From positions 1 through 42,007 of the forward strand of contig NZ_MUYM01000080.1 of the NCBI RefSeq assembly GCF_002150765.1: a DNA stretch of 42,007 nt, written 5' to 3'. The notes beneath the pieces were generated by a model, which did not search any database, was not told the origin of the DNA, and worked only from the letters and a program-made list of their open reading frames with translations. How positions within the stretch are numbered: position 1 is the first letter of the stretch; every line of letters starts with the position of its first letter. The position numbers were made by a program, and so were the translations under genes. This DNA comes from Lentzea kentuckyensis. Lineage in GTDB: Bacteria; Actinomycetota; Actinomycetes; Mycobacteriales; Pseudonocardiaceae. This document shows, one piece after another, positions 15,250-23,551 of this stretch.

Positions 15250-16350
15250 TCAACCCGCGTGCTTCTCGAAGAGCGCTTCGAAGGCGTCCAGCACAGCGGG
15301 GACGCTGAACTTCGCCGCGGCTGTGCCGTCGGACGTCGGAGGCTCGTCGCGCAGTGATCGCAGGCCGACGGTGATGGCGGCCGCGTCACCGGGCGGCACG
15401 ACGAGCCCGAAACCCGTCTCCCGCACGGGAACGCGCACGCCGGGCAGATCGCTCGCCAGCACCGGCACCCCCGCCAGCATGGCGACGACCTGCACGATGC
15501 CGAACGCTTCGAAGGCGTTCACCGAGGGCAGCGCGAACACGTCGAGGGAGGCGTAGAAGTCGCCGAGGTCCTCGTCGGGCACGAAGCCCAGCAGCTTGAT
15601 CCGCGAGTCACCGTCGACATGCGCACGCACGCGGTCGATGACACTGCCTCCCGCGACGTTGCCGAAGTCGCCGCCGATCAGCAGCCGCGCGGACGGGTCG
15701 TCGAGTGCGCGAAAGCCGTCGACCAGGTGCTCGACGCCCTTCTCCTCGACGATCCGGCCGAGGAACCCCACGTGCAGGCCGTCGCCCTCGCGGAACCGCG
15801 GCGCGCCCTCGGGCACCGGGCGGCAGGGCGGCGGCACGGCGGCCATGTGCGGCCGGATCGACGACCACAGCCGGCTCTCCCGCGCGTAGTCCTCGCTCGT
15901 CACCGCGATGGCGGCCGCACGGCGCATCGCCAACCGGCTGGACGCGTCGATCGCCTTGCGCTGCACCGAGTTCACCAGGCCGGGTGGCAGGCTGACGTCG
16001 CAGTGGTAGGTCACCACGACCGGGCACTTCGCCAGTGCCGCCACCGGGCCCGCCTCCAGCATCGGCAGGTGGAGGTTGAGCACACGTGCGTTCGCCGACG
16101 CCTCGCGCACCATCGCGGTGAACGCCGGACTGATCACTCCCTTGCCGAAGCGGGCGAGCACCGGTGCGCGGCTCACCCGCACACCGTTGATCGTCTCCTC
16201 GTGCGGCAGCAACGGGTCGTGCCGGGTGGTGATCACGCGGACGCGTTTCCCGCGCTCGGCGAGTCCCTCCGCGACGTCCCGCGCGAAGTTGGTCAGGCCC
16301 GACACGTACGGCGTGTAGTAGGTCAGGGCGATGACGAGGTCGTCGCGCAC
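15250..16350 (-). CDS. glycosyltransferase family 4 protein
   Basis: A 366-aa GT-B glycosyltransferase. The N-terminal domain starts IALTYYTPYVSGLTNFARDVAEGL. The C-terminal nucleotide-sugar domain has VGFLGRIVEEKGVEHLVDGF and NAFEAFGIVQVVAMLAGVPV. In most GT4 enzymes the last motif reads E-x7-E with a second Glu before AM; here that position is Val, a notable change. GTG 16350 follows AGGAGAACGAACT (a ribosome site); an open frame continues upstream to 17859 but is the shadow of the flippase gene. It overlaps the flippase gene by 28 bases, so the two form an operon. The proximity to emb genes suggests transfer of a sugar to a lipid-linked cell-envelope glycan; donor and acceptor are unknown. 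Confidence 0.88.
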   Translation of the reverse strand: MRDDLVIALTYYTPYVSGLTNFARDVAEGLAERGKRVRVITTRHDPLLPHEETINGVRVSRAPVLARFGKGVISPAFTAMVREASANARVLNLHLPMLEAGPVAALAKCPVVVTYHCDVSLPPGLVNSVQRKAIDASSRLAMRRAAAIAVTSEDYARESRLWSSIRPHMAAVPPPCRPVPEGAPRFREGDGLHVGFLGRIVEEKGVEHLVDGFRALDDPSARLLIGGDFGNVAGGSVIDRVRAHVDGDSRIKLLGFVPDEDLGDFYASLDVFALPSVNAFEAFGIVQVVAMLAGVPVLASDLPGVRVPVRETGFGLVVPPGDAAAITVGLRSLRDEPPTSDGTAAAKFSVPAVLDAFEALFEKHAG

Positions 16351-17483
16351 AGTTCGTTCTCCTGTCGTGGGGTGATGAGCAGCAGCCGGACTCCGGCGAG
16401 CAGGCCTGCCGCGGAACCGGCGAGGAACGCGATCTCCGCGCGCAGCAACAGGTCTGGGATCAGGGCGAACGTCACCGCCGCCGTCACGACACCGGTCAGC
16501 CAGCTCCACGCGACCCGGCTGTGCAGCGCGCCCGCGACCAGCGCCTGCGTGGTGACGATCAACCCGAGGTGGGCGACGACACCGAGCGCGATGAGCGCCA
16601 GGTCCACGGAGGACACCGCGTACAGGTGCCCGAACACGAGCCGCACCAGCCACGGTCCGACGGTGAACGCCGTGGCGACGCCCGCCGCACCGGCCAGCGC
16701 GAGCACGACGGCCAGGCGTGTCACGACCGCGCGCATCGGTTTCCCGGTGATCACCGGGAGCAACGCCGTCTGCAGCGGAACCGCGACGAAGAGCGGGACC
16801 CTGGCGAGCAGGAAAGCCGCGAGGAACACACCGGCCCTGGCGCGTTCGCCGGGAGCCGCGATCGCCGTCACGACCACCGGGATGCCGTTGAGCAGCAGCT
16901 GCGCGCACAACGACCCGACGAGCAACGGTGCGACCGCGCGCGCGATGTCGCGCACGGGCACCTCGCCGTCTCCTTGCCACCAGATGCCGGCCAGCACGGG
17001 CAGGTGTGCCACCGCGATCGCCGCGACGAGCGTCCACTCGAACTGCGCGCTCGTCCTGGCCCCCAGCCACGCGGCGAGGAGCGCGAACACCACGCGCAAA
17101 GCGGTGTCGATCACCAGCAGCCCGCCGTGCCACGCCAGCTTGCCGCTGCCGATCAACCAGCCCCGCACCAGGAACTGCCCTGCGGACAGGACGCACAGCA
17201 CCGCCACCGCGGGCGACACGAACGCGGCCAGCGCGGCCTCGACGGCCGCCATGGCGAGCGCGACCACGGCGGCCGAACGCAGCGCGCGAGGACCGAGGCG
17301 CGCCAGTTCCTGTTCCACCGGAAGGAAAGCACCGAACCCGACGAGCAGCGCGATCGACCAGAACGCGCCGAAGTCGCTGTACTCCGCGGGTGAGACGTTG
17401 CGTGCGACAACCGCGAGGTAGGTGTTGACCAGAAGGCCGGAAAGGACGATGCACACCCCGACGAAGCTGAGCGCACGGACCAT
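16323..17483 (-). CDS. MOP-superfamily membrane protein, probable polysaccharide flippase
   Basis: A 386-aa integral membrane protein with about 11-12 hydrophobic segments, starting MVRALSFVGVCIVLSGLLVN. Residues about 25-70 (YLAVVARNVSPAEYSDFGAFWS) resemble Wzx/MurJ-like flippases. ATG 17483 is preferred: it begins directly at the first membrane segment and lies 7 bases after a -10-like TACTGT. The frame extends to 17564 with 27 non-hydrophobic residues, less likely. It is co-transcribed with the GT4 gene and divergent from the arabinosyltransferase gene, so export of a lipid-linked glycan is a reasonable role, unproven. Confidence 0.8.
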   Translation of the reverse strand: MVRALSFVGVCIVLSGLLVNTYLAVVARNVSPAEYSDFGAFWSIALLVGFGAFLPVEQELARLGPRALRSAAVVALAMAAVEAALAAFVSPAVAVLCVLSAGQFLVRGWLIGSGKLAWHGGLLVIDTALRVVFALLAAWLGARTSAQFEWTLVAAIAVAHLPVLAGIWWQGDGEVPVRDIARAVAPLLVGSLCAQLLLNGIPVVVTAIAAPGERARAGVFLAAFLLARVPLFVAVPLQTALLPVITGKPMRAVVTRLAVVLALAGAAGVATAFTVGPWLVRLVFGHLYAVSSVDLALIALGVVAHLGLIVTTQALVAGALHSRVAWSWLTGVVTAAVTFALIPDLLLRAEIAFLAGSAAGLLAGVRLLLITPRQENELCATTSSSP

Positions 17484-17490
17484 GGGCGGC

Positions 17491-17496
17491 ACAGTA
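17491..17496 (-). promoter_or_regulatory. candidate -10 box of the flippase/GT4 operon
   Basis: On the minus strand CGATACTGTG contains TACTGT, 7 bases before the ATG at 17483. No convincing -35 or ribosome site is visible, so a leaderless start is possible but weakly supported. The rest of the 167-base divergent region to 17650 shows no clear promoter for the emb gene. Confidence 0.3.
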
Positions 17497-17650
17497 TCGG
17501 CCGCGATCTGCCGGTTTTCCCATTCGTAACCGGAATCCGGGGTATGGCAACGCAGACGTAGCAATGCACGGTGCGCTCGGGCCCTCCGCGTAACGGGCGG
17601 TGGCTAGCTTCTGACGCCTCGCCCATCCGAACCCCCTAGGACATCGGCGC

Positions 17651-20425
17651 GTGACAACAGAAACGATTCCGCTCGCTCCCGAAGCGCCCTCCACGACCAC
17701 CGCCACTCGGCCCGCGCCGAAGAACAGACGGCTGCTGGCCGTCGCGGTCGTGACCGGCGCGCTCACCGTGCTGTTGTCGGCGCTGATGCCGCTCGCGCCC
17801 GTGACGATCAACGACCCGACCGTCACCTGGCCGGTGAACGCCTCCGCGCCGCGGTCCACGATGCTCGCGCTCAGCGCCTATCGTCCATTCGAGATGGACG
17901 CGCGCTTCGGCTGCGCGACCGTGCGGGCCGCGCAGGCCAGTGGTGGTGGCGTGGTGTTCGCGACGGTCACCCCGTCGGATCCGGCACGCGGCCTCGTCGT
18001 GCGGGCGCAGAACGGCCATCTGCTGGTGAGCGGTGTGGCCACGCTGGACGATCCGGTGCCTTCGGGAGACTGCGCGTACCAGATCCGCGGCGACCGCGGC
18101 GGGCTGAGCGTCCTGCGCGACGGCGCTGAGATCGGCCGTGCCCCGACCATGCCGGACGTGCACGTGCTGGCGACCTCGATCACCAGCCTGGCGGGCGCCG
18201 ACCTGTCCGTGCGGGTCAGCGTGGACGACCAGTTCAGCACCAGCCCCGCGCCGCTCAAGATCGCGCTGATGGCGCTGCTCGCACTGTCCGCCGCGACCGC
18301 GTTCGCCTGTCTCGTCCTGCTGGATCGCCGGGTGCACCGCGAGCCGGGGCGGTTCCGGTTGCGGCTGAGCCCGGCCGACCTGGTCGTTCCCGCGATCATG
18401 CTGGTCTGGTTGTTCCTGGCGCCGATGTCCGACGACGACGGCTACTACAGCGCGATGGCCAAGAACGTGCCGTTCGAGGGCTATGTCGGCAACTACTACC
18501 AGATCCTGAACCAGGGCTTCACGCCGTTCTCCTGGTTCTACTACTTCCTGGCCAAGTGGCAGGTTTTCGGTTTCGCTCCCGTGGTTCTGCGCATCCCGGC
18601 GTTGCTGTTCGGCCTCGTGACGTGGTTCGCCGCTCGTCGTTACGTGTCGGGCAGGTTCGGCGGAGTCGTGCTGGGCGCGGCGTTCCTGGCCTGGTGGCTG
18701 CCGCTGGACATGGGCGTGCGGCCCGAGGGTGTCGTGACCATGTGCGGCATGCTCACCTTGCTGGCGATCACCGTCGCGGTCGAGCGGCAGCGGCTGGCGT
18801 TGCTGGGCGCGGCCGTGGGTGTCGCCGGTATCGGGTTTTTCGCGCACCCCACCGGTTTCACGACGCTCGCGCCGCTGCTGGCAGGGCTGCCGTTCGCCTG
18901 GAAGCTGCTGAAGAAGGACGCGGGCTGGCGCACCGTCGTGGCGCGGACGCTCGCGGTGCTCTCCCCCGGTGCCGTCGCGGTGATCATGGCGTTCAGCGAC
19001 GGCAGCCTGCGAGATTTCCTGTACGCGCAGGAGATCTTCAAGAAGATGGCGGGCTCCGACACCTGGTACACGGAGTTCGCCCGGTGGATGTTCCTGCTGA
19101 ACCAGGGTGACGCCATGGCGAACTACGCCAAGCGGGCCCCGGTGCTCGTCTGCGTCGTGGCGCTGGTCTGGTTCGTCGTGCTGATCACGGCCGCGCGGGC
19201 GCGCCGGATCGACGTGCCGCCGCGGCTCGCGCTGGCGGGCTGGTCGACGCTGTTCGCGTTCTTCCTGCTGTGGTTCACGCCCAGCAAGTGGACGCACCAC
19301 TTCGGCAGTCTCGCCGGGATCGGGTCGGTGTTCCTCGCGCTGATGCTGCTGGGCGCGGTGCCGTTGATCCGCGAACTGACCAGCGACCGCCGCGTTTCGG
19401 TACCGGTGCTGCTCGGCGGCGCCGTCAGCGTCGTCGCGATGCTCGGACTGGCCGGGCACGGCGCCAACCTGTGGCCGTACTCGTGGCACCTCGGCCTGCC
19501 GTCGGTGGGCGTTCCGCCGCACCTGTCCGTGCTCAAGTTCGACAAACCGTACTGGTGGCTCCTGCTGATCGCGATCGTGGCGTTCGTGCTGTACCGGCGG
19601 GGCAAGGGTTCCTACGCCCCGGTCATCGCGATCCCGGTCGTGGTCGTGGTGTTCTTCGCGGCCAACATCACCTACCTGGTGGGCGGTTTCGCGGTCGGGA
19701 CGGCGCGGACGCTGGACACCTGGTCACCGTGGGCCGCGAGCGTGCGGGACCCGCTCGCCGAACGCTGCGTCGCGGCGGACGCGATCGAGGTGGCGACCCC
19801 GCGGGCGCTGACCCCGTTGCCGGACAGGTGGTTCGCGATCCAGAACGACCCGCTCGCGACCGTCGTGACCGGGAAACCGACGCCGGTCACCTACGAGTAC
19901 GCGACGTCGAACGCGGAGGTGCTCAGCACCGGCGAACTCACCGACAACGTGACCAGCACGCTGCGGCGCACCCTCGTGCTGCCACCGGCTCCGAAGGGCG
20001 CGACGCAGGTACGACTCACCGGGGAGGGCGAGTTCGCCCCGCCCGCCGCGCAGAAGTACGTGCCGCTGCGGGAGTTCCTGCCCCGTGAGGCGGCCGTCGG
20101 GGTGGCGTGGCAGTTCGCGTTCCTGTTCCCCTGCCAGCGCCAGCCGCGCATCCAGGACGGCGTGATCGAACCGATCTCCTACGCGGTGCAGTGGGGCGAC
20201 ACGCAGTGGCTCGGCCTGAACGACGCGACGTGGCAACCCGTGCGCGGCGCGCTGTTCGGCGACGTCCTCTCCTCGCAGGAGGTCACCGCCTTGCCAGCAC
20301 GGCTGCGGGACTTCCCCGGCGCCCATCCGATCCAGGTGTACCAGACCAAGCCGCTGTACGAGGCCGGCCAGTACACCATCACCCACGACAGGCAGACCCG
20401 CATGGGCTGGGAGGGCGTCCGATGA
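17651..20425 (+). CDS. EmbC-type arabinosyltransferase (GT53)
   Basis: A 924-aa membrane arabinosyltransferase that would add arabinofuranose from decaprenyl-phosphoryl-arabinose to the arabinan of arabinogalactan. Seen: a short cytoplasmic N-terminus, a first membrane helix (LLAVAVVTGALTVLLSALMP), an extracytoplasmic beta-rich domain (about 50-200), a multi-helix membrane core with the acidic GT-C motif MSDDDGYYSAMAKN (about 257-270), and a C-terminal carbohydrate-binding region (about 700-924). The size is a little below mycobacterial Emb proteins (about 1,050-1,100 aa). The GTG start at 17651 has only a weak ribosome site (TAGGAC). It overlaps the PAP2 gene by ATGA. A single emb gene rather than embCAB fits Pseudonocardiales. 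Confidence 0.9.
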   Translation: MTTETIPLAPEAPSTTTATRPAPKNRRLLAVAVVTGALTVLLSALMPLAPVTINDPTVTWPVNASAPRSTMLALSAYRPFEMDARFGCATVRAAQASGGGVVFATVTPSDPARGLVVRAQNGHLLVSGVATLDDPVPSGDCAYQIRGDRGGLSVLRDGAEIGRAPTMPDVHVLATSITSLAGADLSVRVSVDDQFSTSPAPLKIALMALLALSAATAFACLVLLDRRVHREPGRFRLRLSPADLVVPAIMLVWLFLAPMSDDDGYYSAMAKNVPFEGYVGNYYQILNQGFTPFSWFYYFLAKWQVFGFAPVVLRIPALLFGLVTWFAARRYVSGRFGGVVLGAAFLAWWLPLDMGVRPEGVVTMCGMLTLLAITVAVERQRLALLGAAVGVAGIGFFAHPTGFTTLAPLLAGLPFAWKLLKKDAGWRTVVARTLAVLSPGAVAVIMAFSDGSLRDFLYAQEIFKKMAGSDTWYTEFARWMFLLNQGDAMANYAKRAPVLVCVVALVWFVVLITAARARRIDVPPRLALAGWSTLFAFFLLWFTPSKWTHHFGSLAGIGSVFLALMLLGAVPLIRELTSDRRVSVPVLLGGAVSVVAMLGLAGHGANLWPYSWHLGLPSVGVPPHLSVLKFDKPYWWLLLIAIVAFVLYRRGKGSYAPVIAIPVVVVVFFAANITYLVGGFAVGTARTLDTWSPWAASVRDPLAERCVAADAIEVATPRALTPLPDRWFAIQNDPLATVVTGKPTPVTYEYATSNAEVLSTGELTDNVTSTLRRTLVLPPAPKGATQVRLTGEGEFAPPAAQKYVPLREFLPREAAVGVAWQFAFLFPCQRQPRIQDGVIEPISYAVQWGDTQWLGLNDATWQPVRGALFGDVLSSQEVTALPARLRDFPGAHPIQVYQTKPLYEAGQYTITHDRQTRMGWEGVR

Positions 20426-20925
20426 GTGATCGTGAGGCTGAAGTGCTGGTCGCCGTGCAGTCTGCACTCGCCAAGCGACCAGTGGTGCGCGCGGCCCGGA
20501 TGCTGTCGTTCTTCGGCGAGCACAGCGCGGGCTGGGTGGCGCTGGGCGTGGTGGGCTGGCTCGTCGACCGCCGGCGCCGTCCGGAGTGGACGGTCGCGGC
20601 CACCTCGGTCGTGGCCGCACACGCCACCTCCATCGTGGTCAAGCGAGTGGTCCGCCGCAGGCGCCCGCACCACGCGGCCGTCCAGGTCCTGGCGGGCACC
20701 CCGAGCAAGCTGAGCTTCCCCTCGTCGCACGCGACCTCCACCACGACGGCCGCGATCGCCTACGGAGCCCTGACCAACCAGCCGCTGGTGCCGATCCTGG
20801 TGCCGCCGATGGTGCTCAGCAGGCTGGTGCTGGGAGTGCACTACCCGACCGACGTGCTGGCCGGCGCCGTGCTGGGCGCGATGGTGGCCCGCGGTGTGCG
20901 CCGCGCGGTGTGGGGGCGTCGATGA
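20422..20925 (+). CDS. PAP2 phosphatase, probable decaprenylphosphoryl-phosphoribose phosphatase
   Basis: A 167-aa PAP2-family membrane phosphatase. The three signature motifs are present: KRVVRRRRPHH, FPSSHATSTT and SRLVLGVHYPTD. It sits between emb and the phosphoribosyltransferase gene, with 4-base overlaps on both sides. M. tuberculosis Rv3807c lies next to Rv3806c in the same way and is thought to remove the 5-phosphate of decaprenylphosphoryl-5-phosphoribose on the way to the arabinose donor. That role is inferred here from family and order. Confidence 0.87.
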   Translation: MSDREAEVLVAVQSALAKRPVVRAARMLSFFGEHSAGWVALGVVGWLVDRRRRPEWTVAATSVVAAHATSIVVKRVVRRRRPHHAAVQVLAGTPSKLSFPSSHATSTTTAAIAYGALTNQPLVPILVPPMVLSRLVLGVHYPTDVLAGAVLGAMVARGVRRAVWGRR

Positions 20926-21812
20926 CCGTGGCGACGGAAACCCGGCCGTCGGTGGTCCGCGGACTGGTCAGGACCGCCCGGCCGCACCAGTGGGCGAAGA
21001 ACGTCCTCGTGCTGGCCGCGCCCTTCGCGTCGAGCAGGATCGCGGAAACCGCTGTGCTGCGTTCGGCGGGGCTGGCGTTCGTGGCGTTCTGCTGCGCGGC
21101 GTCGGCGGTGTACCTGATCAACGACGCGAAGGACGTGGAGGCCGACCGGGCTCACCCGAAGAAGCGCGAGCGGCCGATCGCGGCGGGCATCGTGCCCGTG
21201 CCGCTCGCGGTCGGCACGGCCGGTGTGCTGATGGCCGCGTCGCTGGCGGTCGGCGCGGTGGCGGGCTGGAAGCTGCTCGTGCTCATGATCGTGTACCTGG
21301 CGGTGCAACTGGGCTACTGCTTCGGCCTGAAGCACCAGCCCGTGCTGGAACTGTGCGTGGTCGCGTCGGGTTTCCTGCTGCGCGCCATCGCGGGTGGCCT
21401 GGGCGCCGGCATCGCACCCAGCCAGTGGTTCCTGCTCGTCACGGCGTTCGGGTCGCTGTTCATCGTGGCGGGCAAGCGCTATGCCGAGATCAAGCTCTTC
21501 CAGGCCACGGGCGCGGCGATTCGTCACTCGTTGACCAAGTACTCCGAGACCTACCTGCGGTTCGTCTGGGCCACCTCGGCCGCGGTCATGAACATGACCT
21601 ACGGCCTGTGGGCGTTCGAGCTGGGTCAGCGCACCGGCAGCCCGTGGGCGGCCCTGTCCATGGTCCCGTTCGTCATCGCGGTGCTCCGCTACGCGGTCGA
21701 CGTCGACAGCGGCAAGGCGGGCGCGCCGGACGACCTGGCTCGCTCGGACCGCGTCCTGCAGTCCCTGGGCCTCGCCTGGGTGGTGACCGTGGCCCTGGCC
21801 ATCTACCTCTGA
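20922..21812 (+). CDS. decaprenyl-phosphate phosphoribosyltransferase (UbiA family)
   Basis: A 296-aa UbiA-superfamily membrane enzyme that transfers 5-phosphoribose from PRPP to decaprenyl phosphate, the first committed step toward decaprenylphosphoryl-arabinose. The Asp-rich motif NDAKDVEADRAHPKKRERP is intact, as is the second conserved region (GKRYAEIKLF). The N-terminus (RTARPHQWAKNVLVLAAPF) is typical of Rv3806c-like proteins. The gene overlaps the PAP2 phosphatase gene by ATGA and ends the operon with emb. Its stop is 7 bases from the stop of the convergent marR gene. Confidence 0.93.
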   Translation: MTVATETRPSVVRGLVRTARPHQWAKNVLVLAAPFASSRIAETAVLRSAGLAFVAFCCAASAVYLINDAKDVEADRAHPKKRERPIAAGIVPVPLAVGTAGVLMAASLAVGAVAGWKLLVLMIVYLAVQLGYCFGLKHQPVLELCVVASGFLLRAIAGGLGAGIAPSQWFLLVTAFGSLFIVAGKRYAEIKLFQATGAAIRHSLTKYSETYLRFVWATSAAVMNMTYGLWAFELGQRTGSPWAALSMVPFVIAVLRYAVDVDSGKAGAPDDLARSDRVLQSLGLAWVVTVALAIYL

Positions 21813-21819
21813 AGCAGCA

Positions 21820-22284
21820 TCAGTCGAGGTCCGCGACCCGCGCCTGGAGATCGTTCACGAACCGGGTGAGCAGGCGCCCGAACGTTGCCCGGTCCTCCTC
21901 GGACCAGTCGGCCACCGCCCCGGTGAACCAGCCGAGGATCGCCTCCAGATAACGCCCCGCCGCCGCCGCGCCGGAGTCCGTCAGCTCGATCAACCGGGCG
22001 CGCTGATCGGTCGGATCGGTGACGCGGCGAACCAGACCTGCGCCCTCCAGGTCGTGCAGATGTCGCGTGACGTGCGGACCCACGACCTGCATGCGGGTGG
22101 CGATCTCCCCGACCCTCAACGGCTGGCCGGCCATGCGCAGGGTCATGAGCACGGTCATGCCCGGACGGTCGATCGGGAGACCGACGTGGTCCATCGCCCG
22201 CTCCACCAGCTGGCTGCGGTTGAGCACGGTGCCCAGTTGCATCAGGTGCGGCAGCACTGCCGCGGGGTCGAGGGCCTCGCTCAT
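21820..22284 (-). CDS. MarR family transcriptional regulator
   Basis: A 154-aa winged-helix regulator: LRVGEIATRMQVVGPHVTRHLHDLEGAGLVRRVTDPTDQRARLIELT is split here over the recognition helix and the wing, as in MarR proteins. It is divergent from an FAD monooxygenase gene, and two near-identical palindromes lie between them. MarR proteins usually repress such divergent oxidoreductases until a phenolic or drug-like ligand binds. AAGGTGTGAG before the ATG at 22284 is the ribosome site. Confidence 0.92.
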   Translation of the reverse strand: MSEALDPAAVLPHLMQLGTVLNRSQLVERAMDHVGLPIDRPGMTVLMTLRMAGQPLRVGEIATRMQVVGPHVTRHLHDLEGAGLVRRVTDPTDQRARLIELTDSGAAAAGRYLEAILGWFTGAVADWSEEDRATFGRLLTRFVNDLQARVADLD

Positions 22285-22297
22285 CTCACACCTTACT

Positions 22298-22312
22298 TAC
22301 CTAACTTAGGTA
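22298..22312. promoter_or_regulatory. MarR operator 1 (perfect palindrome)
   Basis: TACCTAACTTAGGTA is a perfect 15-bp inverted repeat around one base, 13 bases upstream of the marR start. The same left arm recurs at 22367. It probably mediates autorepression of marR. Confidence 0.7.
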
Positions 22313-22366
22313 TATTCTGGCCATGGTCTCGCGCAACCGTAGCGATCATCGCGGGCCAAAAAAGGA

Positions 22367-22381
22367 TACCTAAGTTAGTTA
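22367..22381. promoter_or_regulatory. MarR operator 2
   Basis: TACCTAAGTTAGTTA has the same left arm as operator 1 and one mismatched pair in the right arm. It ends 12 bases before the monooxygenase start and overlaps its ribosome-site region, so it should control that gene. Operator centres are 69 bases apart. Confidence 0.68.
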
Positions 22382-22393
22382 TCGGAGGAAGTC

Positions 22394-23542
22394 ATGAGCA
22401 GTGTCCTGATCTCCGGCGCCAGCATCGCCGGGCCCGCGCTCGCGTTCTGGCTGCGCAGGCGTGGCTTCGACGTCACCGTGGTGGAGAAGTCGCACACCCT
22501 GCGCGGTGGCGGCTACCCCATCGACATCCGCGGCACCGCGCTGGACGTGGTCGAGCGGATGGGGCTCCTCCCCCGGTTGCGCGAGGTCCACGTGAACACC
22601 CAGCGGCTCACGTTCCTCAACGCCGACGGCAGCCAGGTCGCGTCGATCCGGCCGGAGGCGATCACGCGCAGCGACGGTCGCGACCTGGAAGTGCGGCGCG
22701 GCGACCTCGCCGAGATCCTCCACGACACCGTGCGCGACGACGTGGAGTTCCTGTTCGACAACAGCGTTGCCGCTCTCGACGACCACGCCCTCGGCGTCGA
22801 CGTGACGTTCAAAAGCGGTCTTCAGCGCACCTATGACCATGTGATCGGCGCCGACGGGCTGCACTCCGCGGTGCGGGAGCTGACGTTCGGGCCGGAGGAG
22901 CAGTTCCACCGCTACCTCGGCTACTGCTTCGCGGGCTTCACGATGCCCAACGACCTCGGCCTGAGCCACGAGGGCGTGATGTGGAACGAACCCGGCCGCG
23001 CCGCCGTGCTGTACGCCGTGGGTGCGGGCGAGAGCATGCACGGGTTCCTGAGCTTTGCCCGGTCCGAGGCGCCGTTCGGTGCGTTCCGCGATCCGCAGGC
23101 GCAGCGCGATCTGGTCACGGAGGTGTTCGCCGGCGCCGGCTGGGAGGTGCCGCGGCTGGTCAAGGCGATGCAGGCGGCCGACGACCTGTTCTTCGACACG
23201 GTCAGCCAGATCCGCATGCCGCGCTGGTCGTCCGGCCGCGTCGCGCTGGTCGGCGATGCCGCGCACGCCCCGTCGTTCCTGTCCGGGCAGGGGTCGAGCC
23301 TCGCTCTCGTCGGTGCCTACGTGCTGGCTGGACACATCGACGACGCGCCGGCGTACGAACGGGAGGTGCGGCCGTTCGTCGAGGCGAACCAGGGTCTGGT
23401 CGACGTGGGCAGCGCGGAACTGTTCCCCGCCACCGCCGAGGCGTTGGCCGCGCGCAACGCCGCCCTGCGCGAACGCACGACCATGCCTGCCGAGACCGGC
23501 CGGCCCGAGCACTCCGCGTTCACGCTCCCCGACTTCGAATAA
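22394..23542 (+). CDS. FAD-dependent monooxygenase (PHBH/TetX-like)
   Basis: A 382-aa group A flavoprotein monooxygenase. The FAD Rossmann motif is LISGASIAGPALAFWLRRRGF, the DG motif is VIGADGLHSAVR, and the second FAD motif is ALVGDAAHAPSFLSGQGSSLAL. These enzymes hydroxylate aromatic or polyketide substrates with NAD(P)H and oxygen; some inactivate antibiotics such as tetracycline or rifamycin. The start at ATG 22394 follows CGGAGGAAGTC. It is divergent from marR and followed 9 bases later by the PhzF gene, so the pair is likely an inducible detoxification or tailoring operon. The true substrate is unknown. Confidence 0.92.
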   Translation: MSSVLISGASIAGPALAFWLRRRGFDVTVVEKSHTLRGGGYPIDIRGTALDVVERMGLLPRLREVHVNTQRLTFLNADGSQVASIRPEAITRSDGRDLEVRRGDLAEILHDTVRDDVEFLFDNSVAALDDHALGVDVTFKSGLQRTYDHVIGADGLHSAVRELTFGPEEQFHRYLGYCFAGFTMPNDLGLSHEGVMWNEPGRAAVLYAVGAGESMHGFLSFARSEAPFGAFRDPQAQRDLVTEVFAGAGWEVPRLVKAMQAADDLFFDTVSQIRMPRWSSGRVALVGDAAHAPSFLSGQGSSLALVGAYVLAGHIDDAPAYEREVRPFVEANQGLVDVGSAELFPATAEALAARNAALRERTTMPAETGRPEHSAFTLPDFE

Positions 23543-23551
23543 CGTCGCCCC

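Noticed and set aside
15250..17859. Single 869-codon frame fusing an Arg-rich segment to the GT4 protein
   Set aside because: The upstream part is out of frame with the flippase gene and lacks domain motifs; GTG 16350 with a good ribosome site is the real start.
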